The translations under genes were made by a program, and so were the position numbers. Shown in pieces: positions 26,401 to 31,745 of a stretch of 31,745 nt of DNA; the stretch's first letter is position 1, and each line of letters begins with the position of its first letter. The stretch comes from a virus: IMG/VR virus record IMGVR_UViG_3300048625_000059, positions 1 to 31,745 of that record; one strand, given 5' to 3'. The notes under the pieces are model-generated. The model searched no databases, was not told the DNA's origin, and saw only the letters and a list, made by a program, of their open reading frames with translations.

Positions 26401-29387
26401 ACAGAACAAACAGCGTAAGCACTATACAACAAATTCTTAAGAGTCCCAAGGATCAGGGAATTGCGTATGTTGCAGCACTGGCTAAAAATGCAATTAGCTT
26501 ATATAACGTAAACTCATACCTAACTGGTACTGATGCAGTTCTGCATATTGATTACAGCCCTGCAACTAGCACAAATATTATCCACAGCGAATACCAATTG
26601 GTTGAGGAAAATAGCGATGCGACTCCAATTCCGGATCGTATCATTACTAAAATGCAAGACAGCTTAGCCGGTCTTGACCGTGCGGGACTAGTGGTACCAG
26701 ACCCACAGTTGACAGCAGTCGCGCAGGTTGGTATTGATATCCGCCCACGTCAAACAATGTTTGTTGATCGTCTTGCAGCACTGGAGAACTTTGTAAAATA
26801 TGTAAACAGTATTTTTGCATTGTATCCGATTGTTGATAGCCGTGACATTTCTACACTAGAAGCCGGAGCTCCAATTCCAGCTGCCGGAACAGGTGCATGG
26901 GACGCTAAGATTGCAGAACGTGTTGAGCTAGATTACATTGTAACCTCAGCCCTAGCTGATGGATACAAGATCCTAATTGAGTCCGACAGTGAGCACAACA
27001 ATCTGTGGACAATCTTTAAATGGGTAGCAGCAACACAAAGCTGGTTCTTGGTACAGATCCAAAGTTTCGCTACTAGTATCTATTGGACAAAGATTGATTG
27101 GTATGCAACAGACTTTGACTACACACAAAAGCCAACATACACCATTGATCGCTATTACCAGCTTGACAAACTAGCTCTAGCAGTTGGTGACACTATCAAG
27201 CTGAACGACAATGGCGCAGGCCGATTCGTCTACTACAGAGTTGCTAGCGATATGTCGTTAACTCAAGTTGGCATTCAAGACGGAACCATTGAGTTGTCTA
27301 GTAACATCTACGACCTAGAAGCGGGCAATATGGCGTTTGATAACGACAACTTTGACACTGTTCGATTCGATCAGAACCCTAACCAAGAAGTTCGCTATAT
27401 TTTTGATAGCGTATACAACGACATCTTCACTAAGGATATCAAAGTTGAATTTAACAAGCTATTCTTTGGTTTAGTAAATTACATCTTCAGCGAACAAAAG
27501 TCTACAGATTGGATCTTTAAGACTAGCTTCATCCGTGTACTACATAAGATTCGTGATCTTGTGCAATATCCTAGCTATGTTAAAGATAACCAAACTTTCT
27601 ACGAAGACTATATCAACGAAGTTAAGCCATATCGTACACAGATCCGTGAGTATGTGCCTTTGTACAGAGGTACTGATTACCTACACGCCGGTGCAACTGA
27701 CTTTGATTTGCCTTCATATTATGATACAGTGTCTAGCACCTTCCGCAGCCCGGATGGCACATACTCAACTGACGCTGAATTGTTAACTACTGCTAACTAT
27801 GCAGATTGGAATAACAATCACTCTTATAGTGTAGTTGAAATTGACATTGCCAATGGCGGCACTGGTTACACATTAACACCAAACGTTGAAGTGTCTGGTG
27901 GCAATGGGTCTGGCGTAGTTGCACATGCAACAATTAACGTCACATACGGAAACATCGCAAGTGTTACTATTGTTAACCCTGGGTCAGGATTTACTACTCC
28001 TCCGGTTGTTACAGTTAACGGTAACGGAACTGGTGCAATTCTTGTACCTAAATTAAAGAACGTATTCTTTAAGCCTGACCCATCTAGCAGCTACAACACA
28101 GTGCGCACATTTGATACAACTATTAAATTTGACCGCACTAACTTTAGTAGCAACGTAGTAGACTGGGCTGCGAACACCGCTTACTCTGCAACTATTTCGA
28201 CAGGCGCGGGCACAGGAAACATCTGGCTAGCCAGCGGAAACCTAGTAACGTATAACAACATCATCTACAAGCCAGTGACTGCAAATGCAAACACTCATGC
28301 TACATTTGATTCTAGTTTGTTTGAAGTTGTTAATGCTGGTAACGCACTGATTAGAGCAAACGACCGCGTTCTAGGTTACTACCAACCGGGTGTTGGGATG
28401 CCAGCTCGTGTAGTATCTCTATTAGTTGATGGCATTGAATACCCTGGAGTAAATGTAACTGGTGGAAAGTTTGATAACTTTACCAGCAACATCAATGTTG
28501 GGGCAAACGTGGCATTCTTTAGCGCGAACTCAAGTATCGTTAGCACCAATTCAACTGTTAATTTCGTTGATTTAGGTTACGAACTAAACCAACAAATCAC
28601 AGTGATTGGGTCAACTAACAATAACAAGGTATTTAATATTGTTGACGTAAGCGCAAACACAATGATCTTAGATACTGCATTAGTATCAAACGAAAGTGTT
28701 GGCGCAAACGTAACATTACGTTACTTGGATTACAATGATAGTAGCAAAATTGACAGCACTATCCAAAGTACCTACCTTGATAGTGCATTGGGCACCCGTC
28801 CAGAAGATATCAATATCGATGGTGGCGCATACGTAGACACTTTCAGCAGCCATGCACCCGAAGAATTGATTCCCGGGCGTGTATACGACACATTGTCAAT
28901 GACAGTGTTTACTAAGATTTCTGGTAATACAGTAACTCTTGGGCACCGCGTATTCCAAAACATGAACGGTCAAGTACAGTATCACCGCATCGCAGATGCA
29001 AATACAACTACTTTGAGCGCCAACTTATCTCTAAGTGATAGTAACGTTCATGTAACAAATGCTAGCGTATTGCCTGCACCTAACGCAGAACAGGGTCATC
29101 CTGGTATTGTGTTTATTAACGGCGAAAAGATCACATATTACACAATCGACACTGTAAATAATGTGTTGGGTCAAATCCGTCGTGGTGTTGATGGCACAGG
29201 CGCACCGTTAACTCATGTTGCTGGTAGCCGTGTTGTTGATGCTAGTATGCAACAGATTATTCCTGGAGCAACTGCAACAGAATCGTGGTTAAACATGACA
29301 GCTAACGTAGCAGATGGAACAGGATTTAACGGATCTACAACAACAGAAGTAACGTTCCTTAAAGCTAGCCCAAGTTATACACCATGA
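17409..29387 (+). CDS. Giant baseplate/tail structural protein in gp7 position, with FG-GAP propeller
   Basis: One uninterrupted frame encodes 3992 residues, 38% of the window. Its N-terminus (FLPEIFQTDTNKKFLNATLD; NGYIGRKFAPTF; SRLFSNEMYSFDGKFDFDKF) and segments such as HPWEMLGF near 1256 and GGNGIPRDESN recall very large structural proteins of T4-like aquatic phages. It lies where T4 has gene 7 (1032 residues), so it probably forms part of the wedge periphery. Recognisable modules: several beta-sandwich-like repeats with a VDYTI or QDYVF strand, a carbohydrate-binding-like W-x-x-GKDYKKGALV segment at 1762-1800, seven FG-GAP blades at about 2170-2825, a paired GGTGYT/GSGFTTPP repeat at 3477-3548, a second W-x-x-NTAY-type segment near 3586, and a GIVFINGEKITYY motif near 3898. 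Its stop overlaps the next ATG as ATGA. Confidence 0.7.
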   Translation: MAATKTINFLPEIFQTDTNKKFLNATLDQLISEPNFKKVNGYIGRKFAPTFKTTDSYINEIDAARQNYQLEPSTVIVNPQTDTVDFYSSYVDLINKIKFYGGNVDNHSRLFSNEMYSFDGKFDFDKFINFSQYYWIENGPDSVMISASGVPTEYTWDVTIDSTTGAYNFASKAGADNNPNITLAYGGKYTFNVKAGEFWIQAKPGTSGFDSDHPNINVRQVLGVTNNGATTGSVEFIVPQPNGQSRYTDMPLAQSVDYATTLAYRDINGATSADFIAQFNGFDGVAAAINGKKIIFVGSEIDDYFWTSALTNNDVVPTVDRSKTWQVQVDQNTDVITLVPAEIVNKNERVYIKSGNSNASKNFFLDYTGFYKEVPLLTAPLKTLFYQNSLSGLSAGLISLVDPASAVIDPLSDIVGQKSYISPTGVVFTNGLRIRFDTTATGGYADNEYYVEGVGSAIRLVPVSTLIAPELPNLTAHDYLTINRSSLNVNAWSRSNRWFHVDVLKATAAYNNEDLVLDQTLRASRSIIEFEPDVQLFNYGFVAKNPVNIFDTSITNAYTQVENKSTNNASTLTVTNGGTTLTLTHGDRVIFSNDSSPTVRSKIYVFKIVDISENINVQQYIGNIVEADDAEIVARNNLLVTGGDSAGKEIWYDGTSWHTAQQKTAVNQAPLFDMYDEAGRSFGDTNYYVNTSFIGTKLFSYKPGTGANDPVLGFPLSYRTFNNVGDIQYENNFDVDTFTYLVSPSTKVESINTGYLHVTTTIDSHETTNIWTKTTEDSKQYQIIRHTADGTNNLFEIDILPNPSADIPNVKVLVNSKVIDVNNFGLTQVGARYAVLINPTMLAAGDSVDLLIYSGSVSKLGYYQVPSNLDNNSLNGNFTSLTLGQIRNHLITISQNSQSVTGTVPGNNNLRDINIKANGGSILKHASPVVYSSLFLVDGTMNFVDGLRHAQKEYAKFKNKILELSTQIEIDVNDIAGSLDTIIGNINAVKNSNFPWYYSDMAPWGQNKTTLPPYTVLDPRIREYELTKIFNDTELSNLAVLVYLTRTVNGVSTKELLVKGQDYVFNSDRPTITVVDSFNLNYNDIITIVEYSNTDGNYIPETPSKMGMWTTSVPQIYSDDTFASGPVMVIQGHDGSITPAFGDYRDDILLEFERRIYNNIKQELTPSVVQAGSQFPGRFRVTDYSLAEFNQVLSSNFLSWVGNNRLDYTTNNYFQSNNPWTWNYKNFKDVLTGDYLPGTWRAIFDYFYDTDRPHTHPWEMLGFTEKPSYWDDRYGAAPYTGGNLVLWTDLSLGYIHAGDRAGIYAEFARPGLLNIIPVDDNGNLRSPEKFAVLDFDSSKANSSYAVGDFGPVETAWRRSSDYPFVLMQTLALLKPAYFFSNFANIDRYKYNNSIAQYLVSPGNQHLTPTSLEVNGSVDSTGAIQRTAGYVNWISDYLKNLGIGDPQTKIKTYLKNLNVQLSYKAAGFTDKRYINLLAEQGSPNSTSDSIIIPDDNYRVELFKSVPTNKIAYSAVIVERSQNGYTVSGYNLSGPYFTIVPSLSNNNAYSITAGKATGVIYKDYQKVRVRVPYGFEFKTTQEVVDFLVSYQRQLQSQGFVFTEFDNDLGAKQDWILSAKEFLTWAQQGWQAGNVIILSPVNQSLSVKTANTVVDEITNFPTGSKVLDPNFSVIKPSAFSVIREDNTFNISTTKGQTIAFAELHLVQYEHVLIFDNKTSFNDIIYSPDTGNRQFRLKLIGSKTADWTGALNPAGFIYNNNKVDEWQQGKDYKKGALVSYKNSYYVALGKVVAADLFDIKQWKQINQNSIKTGLLPNFATNAAKFESIYDINNQPIDEELNFYSNGITGFRERQYLTDLALDVETQSKFYQGYIKQKGTKNAILALAQAQLANISNEITVTEEWALRVGEYGATDSDRFVELQLDEAIITNNPAPIQLLTDNETPVYGVAHYYPREVYRSSLTHTPSMFGDYVPTADDVVYPTAGYVNIDDVDDTIFDIQNFADLGNVLNKIGTGYTIWAAKGFNGDWDVYRVSETECAVTGLSYSINNYATVTTSAAHNLTIGDIVAVRRFDDRFDGFYQVYAINGINSFTIGLRQNYKLLSQLQTVSGNGILFKLASGRIASPSEVDSHTPLYGWVQNDKVWVDTLDTAGNWGVYNKTSPWNSATKIYLNSSEYQGQDNFGQSLKISSDGKTMFAGAPNSGTGRAAIFLKTTAGEWLENSNFVVSSTGTSGFGQVIDASNKSFVIAAPRSLSNTGYVYVYSVDVATGVSMSQVITVQGGQANDLFGASLAVSQDGNWLYIGAPGAGKVYAYGLLTSATAIQTLTATGSNNDFTLTNQTITDPSELLVNSNTALVPNVDYTIINVSGTYKIRFLVNGVATPPAAGPILVTVHSRYKLIDTWTQGNGFGTSVACNPAGDQIAIGANTATVGGIANAGKGYVYDRMVEGFYANGSSNTFIPVRPIGSTRRVTANNVEQVAGIDYNIIGNNVQFVTAPIAGTLINIETNQFNLIQSVSSSTATDGQRFGTKVVISPDSTKIYFSAPYFNLPYYRSGAVYTFANQGRLYGSIVGTVANPTVTPGHSIRVNTVEIQFTSNTLAHVISKINGAGIPGITAFNDNGHLKIVSARVTSFNNVGVLTKSNKLDVLPGSGTTLAPGTGTALADLGLTIFVQTQTITHPASNENEFFGSALAISDNSTTLAIGSTGAKTINGTSFDSTETTFDVGSLNFKDAIANSGAVYIYDLMDNPYESIDNPALFAYVQQLQAPALDDNFNFGASIDIVGNYIVAGAINDYSITARGGSIYAFENTLGTQGWDLIRFNETRVEPNSIDKLYIYNTKTQNITSRLDYFDPVKGKLLGVAQQDIDYACVADPAIYNDGTGVDTGPTSKFDTTFHWTNAQVGKTWWDTDQMRFIDYEQSDIVYRSKHWGEMFPGSTVKVYEWVESSVLPSKYVENGGNGIPRDESNGAFVSYTFVDAATGLFKTLYYFWVSDKTTVDVIKTNRTNSVSTIQQILKSPKDQGIAYVAALAKNAISLYNVNSYLTGTDAVLHIDYSPATSTNIIHSEYQLVEENSDATPIPDRIITKMQDSLAGLDRAGLVVPDPQLTAVAQVGIDIRPRQTMFVDRLAALENFVKYVNSIFALYPIVDSRDISTLEAGAPIPAAGTGAWDAKIAERVELDYIVTSALADGYKILIESDSEHNNLWTIFKWVAATQSWFLVQIQSFATSIYWTKIDWYATDFDYTQKPTYTIDRYYQLDKLALAVGDTIKLNDNGAGRFVYYRVASDMSLTQVGIQDGTIELSSNIYDLEAGNMAFDNDNFDTVRFDQNPNQEVRYIFDSVYNDIFTKDIKVEFNKLFFGLVNYIFSEQKSTDWIFKTSFIRVLHKIRDLVQYPSYVKDNQTFYEDYINEVKPYRTQIREYVPLYRGTDYLHAGATDFDLPSYYDTVSSTFRSPDGTYSTDAELLTTANYADWNNNHSYSVVEIDIANGGTGYTLTPNVEVSGGNGSGVVAHATINVTYGNIASVTIVNPGSGFTTPPVVTVNGNGTGAILVPKLKNVFFKPDPSSSYNTVRTFDTTIKFDRTNFSSNVVDWAANTAYSATISTGAGTGNIWLASGNLVTYNNIIYKPVTANANTHATFDSSLFEVVNAGNALIRANDRVLGYYQPGVGMPARVVSLLVDGIEYPGVNVTGGKFDNFTSNINVGANVAFFSANSSIVSTNSTVNFVDLGYELNQQITVIGSTNNNKVFNIVDVSANTMILDTALVSNESVGANVTLRYLDYNDSSKIDSTIQSTYLDSALGTRPEDINIDGGAYVDTFSSHAPEELIPGRVYDTLSMTVFTKISGNTVTLGHRVFQNMNGQVQYHRIADANTTTLSANLSLSDSNVHVTNASVLPAPNAEQGHPGIVFINGEKITYYTIDTVNNVLGQIRRGVDGTGAPLTHVAGSRVVDASMQQIIPGATATESWLNMTANVADGTGFNGSTTTEVTFLKASPSYTP
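23920..25880 (+). other. Seven-unit FG-GAP (integrin-like) beta-propeller region inside the giant protein
   Basis: Seven Phe-Gly positions open similar units at residues 2178, 2230, 2283, 2404, 2522, 2683 and 2771 of the giant protein. Each continues as FG-x-S/x-hydrophobic strand, S/N-D-G/N turn, hydrophobic strand ending in (A/G)AP or IGA, then a VY-aromatic strand. Spacings are 52, 53, 121, 118, 161 and 88 residues. The two shortest equal bare blades; the longer ones hold inserted beta domains between blades. Confidence 0.7.
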
Positions 29388-30067
29388 TAATGAATACAAT
29401 AAATACAGATATGGATAAAAATATGACAGACGTACAACCAGAAAACAATGCCGCTACTGCGGTAGTTAAGCAGCCCGATGAACAGGGTAACATGACTATC
29501 CGCGGTCACATTAAAATTTCGGACCCAGAAACTGGGGAAGTGTTTATTGATAAGCCAAACGCTATTCACTATGAAAATATCAGTGAAGCAATGGCTTACA
29601 GTTTAGCTGACAAAAGCGGAAACTTCATTAATGTAATGAATTTTGGTAACGGCGGTACAAGTGTTGACCCAACTGGCGTTATTAACTATTTGCCAACTAA
29701 TACAAACAGTCAAAACGCTGCATTGTATAATCAAACATTCAGTAAAAACGTTGACGATACTAGCATTGCTAACTTAGACCCAACTAATAATAAGATGGAA
29801 ATCCGTCATATCCCCGGACAAGTGTTTACAGACATTCTAGTAACATGTCTATTGGACTACGGCGAGCCGGCAAGTCAAGCAGCGTTTGACAATAGCCAGA
29901 ACTTAACTGAAGCCTTTGTTTTTGATGAACTAGGTTTGTTTAGTACTGCTGGAAAAATGCTTACTCACGTGGTATTCCACCCAGTGCAAAAAGCTCTTAA
30001 CCGCAAAATTCAAATCGACTATACAGTGCGTATTCAAGCCTTGACTAACCTAAGCGCGATCGGATAA
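29384..30067 (+). CDS. Conserved phage structural protein downstream of giant baseplate protein
   Basis: This 227-residue protein begins at an ATGA overlap with the giant gene. A late-type promoter octamer lies inside its first codons, so ATG at 29423 (residue 14, sequence MTDVQPEN) may be the start used on late transcripts; the first 13 residues look dispensable. The folded part runs GHIKISDPETGEVFIDKPNA, NISEAMAYSLADKSGNFINV, MNFGNGGTSVDPTGVINYLP, MEIRHIPGQVFTDILVTCLL, AFVFDELGLFS and HVVFHPVQKALNRKIQIDYT. I recall similar proteins next to giant tail proteins in T4-like aquatic phages, usually without a named function. Position after the gp7-like gene suggests a peripheral baseplate protein, perhaps taking the place of gp8 or gp9. 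That equivalence is not shown by the sequence. Confidence 0.6.
   Translation: MIMNTINTDMDKNMTDVQPENNAATAVVKQPDEQGNMTIRGHIKISDPETGEVFIDKPNAIHYENISEAMAYSLADKSGNFINVMNFGNGGTSVDPTGVINYLPTNTNSQNAALYNQTFSKNVDDTSIANLDPTNNKMEIRHIPGQVFTDILVTCLLDYGEPASQAAFDNSQNLTEAFVFDELGLFSTAGKMLTHVVFHPVQKALNRKIQIDYTVRIQALTNLSAIG
29398..29405 (+). promoter_or_regulatory. T4-late-type promoter octamer (AATAAATA)
   Basis: AATAAATA followed by C ends 17 bases before ATG 29423, the same spacing as the site before gp6. It lies inside the longest possible reading frame of the 227-residue protein, which argues for a second, downstream start on late transcripts. Confidence 0.5.
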
Positions 30068-30073
30068 TAACGT

Positions 30074-31540
30074 ATGTCATACCTAGTTAATAAAACAGAC
30101 GGCCAGTTACTTGCTACTATCTTAGATGGACAAACCAATGGCTCTGCCAGCAGTATTGTTCTAATTGGTAAACAAGTAACCGGATATGGTGAAATACAAA
30201 ACGAAAATTTTGTACACATCATGGAAAACTTTGCAAATAGCATTGATCCTGCCCACCCACTAGCGGGCCAGTTGTGGTGGAATACCGCAGCCAACACTAT
30301 GCAGGTGTTTGACGGAGCGCTCTGGCGCCCAGTAACTGGTTTTACTAGTGCAACCACTGCCCCATCTAATGCTTATATTGGCGATCAGTGGTGGGACACA
30401 ACTAACGACCAGTACAGAATTTACAACGGCACTGAGTGGGCTCTGGTGGGACCATCATACAGCAAGCTAGACGGTAAAAGCGGCGCATTAGTTGAAACAG
30501 TTTACGACACTGGACTAACTAAACACACAGTTATTAAATTATATCACAACGGAAACGTAACTGCAATTATCAACCGTGATGCAGCTTTTACTCCAAACGT
30601 TGCAATCGCTGGGTTCACTACAGTACATCCTGGTATTAGTTTTACTAGCGAAGTTGATGCAATTAAATTGTACGGTACTGCAACTAATGCTGACACTCTA
30701 GGAAACTTAACGCCTAGTCAGTTCTTGCGCAGCGACATTGATTCAACTACAACAAGTACATTAAGTGTCAATGGGCAGCTTAATGTTGGTCTTAACAATG
30801 AATTTAATGCAACAGTCAATGGCCTTAGCCAAGTAATTCTAAAAAATACAGCAAACAACCAGGACCTGCAAATTAAAGTAACGGTTGCTAATTCGTTAAC
30901 TACTGCATTGGTAGTGAGCGGAACTGACGGGTTAGTTACGGTTGCACAAAATCCAGTGGATGCAATGGGTGTTGCTACTAAAGGCTATACTGATGCAGTA
31001 ACTGATAATTTGCGTAACGATACGTCTGCGGATCTTCAAGCTAACGTTGCAATAATCAACGTTGAATTGACAGCAATGCGTGCTAATACTTCGGCGGCCA
31101 ACGTTGCGATTAACACATTACGTTCATTCAAGGCGAACACAGCTAACCCAACATTTACAGGCACAGTGCAAGCACCTACTCCTACAGCAGGTGACAGTTC
31201 CACTAAGGTTGCTACTACTGCATTTGTTGCAAACGCAATTGATATTTTTGATGCGACTCAAATCTATAACAATACCACAAACGTAAAAGCAAACGATGGC
31301 TCCATTGACTTAGTGGCCAGTGGTATCACTACTGCAACTATCACTAGCAGTGGTATTACTACTGCAACTCGTCCGCAAAATGATAACAATACATTTGCTG
31401 CTACTACAGCATACGTTGATCGCGGCGATAAGAACTTTGTGTTGAATGCAGTTAAGTACCAACCAACATGCTATGTATCAGACCAGCTGCCTAACAACAG
31501 TATTGGTGCAAATGGCGACCTTTGGTTCCAATACCAATAA
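30074..31540 (+). CDS. Tail fibre-like protein with WW repeats
   Basis: This 488-residue protein has an N-terminal block (NENFVHIMENFANSIDPAHP) and two successive repeats, GQLWWNTAANTMQVFDGALW and GDQWWDTTNDQYRIYNGTEW, at about 64-123; a weaker third copy (GANGDLWFQYQ) ends the protein. The middle carries tail-fibre motifs: VDAMGVATKGYTDAV, PTFTGTVQAPTPTAGDSSTK and VATTAFVANAI, with a second TFAATTAYVDRG. In my memory these are common in fibre or baseplate-attached proteins of T4-like phages of aquatic bacteria, where they form trimeric shafts that contact the host. It begins 6 bases after the previous stop and is followed 9 bases later by a glycine-rich gene that may supply the adhesive tip. 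Which T4 fibre (gp10, gp12 or long fibre) it replaces is unclear. Confidence 0.7.
   Translation: MSYLVNKTDGQLLATILDGQTNGSASSIVLIGKQVTGYGEIQNENFVHIMENFANSIDPAHPLAGQLWWNTAANTMQVFDGALWRPVTGFTSATTAPSNAYIGDQWWDTTNDQYRIYNGTEWALVGPSYSKLDGKSGALVETVYDTGLTKHTVIKLYHNGNVTAIINRDAAFTPNVAIAGFTTVHPGISFTSEVDAIKLYGTATNADTLGNLTPSQFLRSDIDSTTTSTLSVNGQLNVGLNNEFNATVNGLSQVILKNTANNQDLQIKVTVANSLTTALVVSGTDGLVTVAQNPVDAMGVATKGYTDAVTDNLRNDTSADLQANVAIINVELTAMRANTSAANVAINTLRSFKANTANPTFTGTVQAPTPTAGDSSTKVATTAFVANAIDIFDATQIYNNTTNVKANDGSIDLVASGITTATITSSGITTATRPQNDNNTFAATTAYVDRGDKNFVLNAVKYQPTCYVSDQLPNNSIGANGDLWFQYQ
31319..31369 (+). repeat. Short tandem repeat in fibre gene
   Basis: Two 21-base copies at 31319-31339 and 31349-31369 differ by one base (C/T) and have a 30-base period. 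They encode the repeated peptide SGITTAT in the fibre shaft, so the period adds whole codons and keeps frame. Confidence 0.7.
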
Positions 31541-31549
31541 GGATTATTA

Positions 31550-31745
31550 ATGGCTAGCGAATTAGAAACCGTTGTCACCGTTCCGCTTGAATATATTGGC
31601 GGGCGCTATGTCCTAACCATGCCTGAATTTGGATTTACAGGTAAAGTTGGATTCAACTTGTGGGGCGCAGGAGGTGGCTGCGGAGGTAACGATTCTCATC
31701 ATGGCGGCAATGGCGCAGGCGGCGGCTACGTTGAGGGCATTATTA
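31550..31745 (+). CDS. Glycine-rich adhesin-like tail protein (N-terminal part, cut by window edge)
   Basis: The frame opens at ATG 31550 after a good ribosome-binding site (AAGGA, 31539-31543) and runs open to the window end, giving 65 residues. It begins with a strand-rich segment (VPLEYIGGRYVLTMPEFGF, then GKVGFNLWGA) and continues into a glycine-rich stretch with GAGGGCGG and GGNGAGGGY. This arrangement, a short beta segment leading to a GAGGGG-type run, is typical of glycine-rich domains at the tips of phage fibres and of adhesins such as the T4-like gp38 class, which bind host receptors. Its place directly after the fibre-like gene fits. The C-terminal part that would set specificity is outside the window. 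Confidence 0.6.
   Translation, partial: MASELETVVTVPLEYIGGRYVLTMPEFGFTGKVGFNLWGAGGGCGGNDSHHGGNGAGGGYVEGII

Noticed and set aside
27840-28050. The GGTGYT/GSGFTTPP segment as a collagen-like or CRISPR-like nucleotide repeat
   Set aside because: The two copies are similar only as protein (paired beta motif) and are not repeated at the DNA level.

Overview
The window looks like part of the genome of a tailed, contractile-tail phage (T4-like myovirus, class Caudoviricetes). It encodes recognisable relatives of T4 gp46, gp47, gp55, gp53, gp5, gp25 and gp6, arranged in tight phage-style operons with 1-45 base gaps or short overlaps. Several proteins resemble, as I remember those families, marine and freshwater T4-like phages (cyanophage and pelagiphage relatives) more than enteric T4. 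Examples are the near-4000-residue tail protein in the gene 7 position, the fibre with WW-containing repeats and the sigma factor layout. The host cannot be read from the sequence. There is no integrase, repressor, tRNA, rRNA, CRISPR array or insertion sequence.

Left arm (1-6284, all minus strand). Transcribed leftwards, this holds the late sigma factor gp55, the Mre11-like gp47, the Rad50-like gp46, two radical SAM proteins with auxiliary-cluster cysteine motifs, and the start of a GIY-YIG nuclease cut by the window edge. From gp47 to the second radical SAM gene, each stop overlaps the next start, so these four are probably translationally coupled.

Divergent control region (6285-6355). Only 71 bases separate gp55 from the rightward structural genes. 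A host-type promoter pointing left and a T4-late-type octamer pointing right overlap here. The late sigma factor would thus be made early from one strand and then drive late genes on the other.

Right arm (6356-31745, all plus strand). This is the baseplate and tail-fibre module, in order: tail-tube cap-like protein (gp48/gp54 type), gp53-like wedge protein, a large acidic hub protein (gp27-like by context), a gp5-like spike carrying three apparent peptidoglycan-hydrolase domains, gp25, an enlarged gp6, a 3992-residue giant tail protein with an integrin-like FG-GAP propeller, a 227-residue structural protein, a fibre-like protein, and the start of a glycine-rich, adhesin-like protein. Copies of an ATAAATA late-promoter core precede several of these genes.

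No gene-free stretch reaches 300 bases; the longest is the 71-base divergent region. The observations most worth following are the radical SAM pair, the triple-hydrolase spike, the propeller inside the giant baseplate protein, and the divergent early/late switch at gp55.
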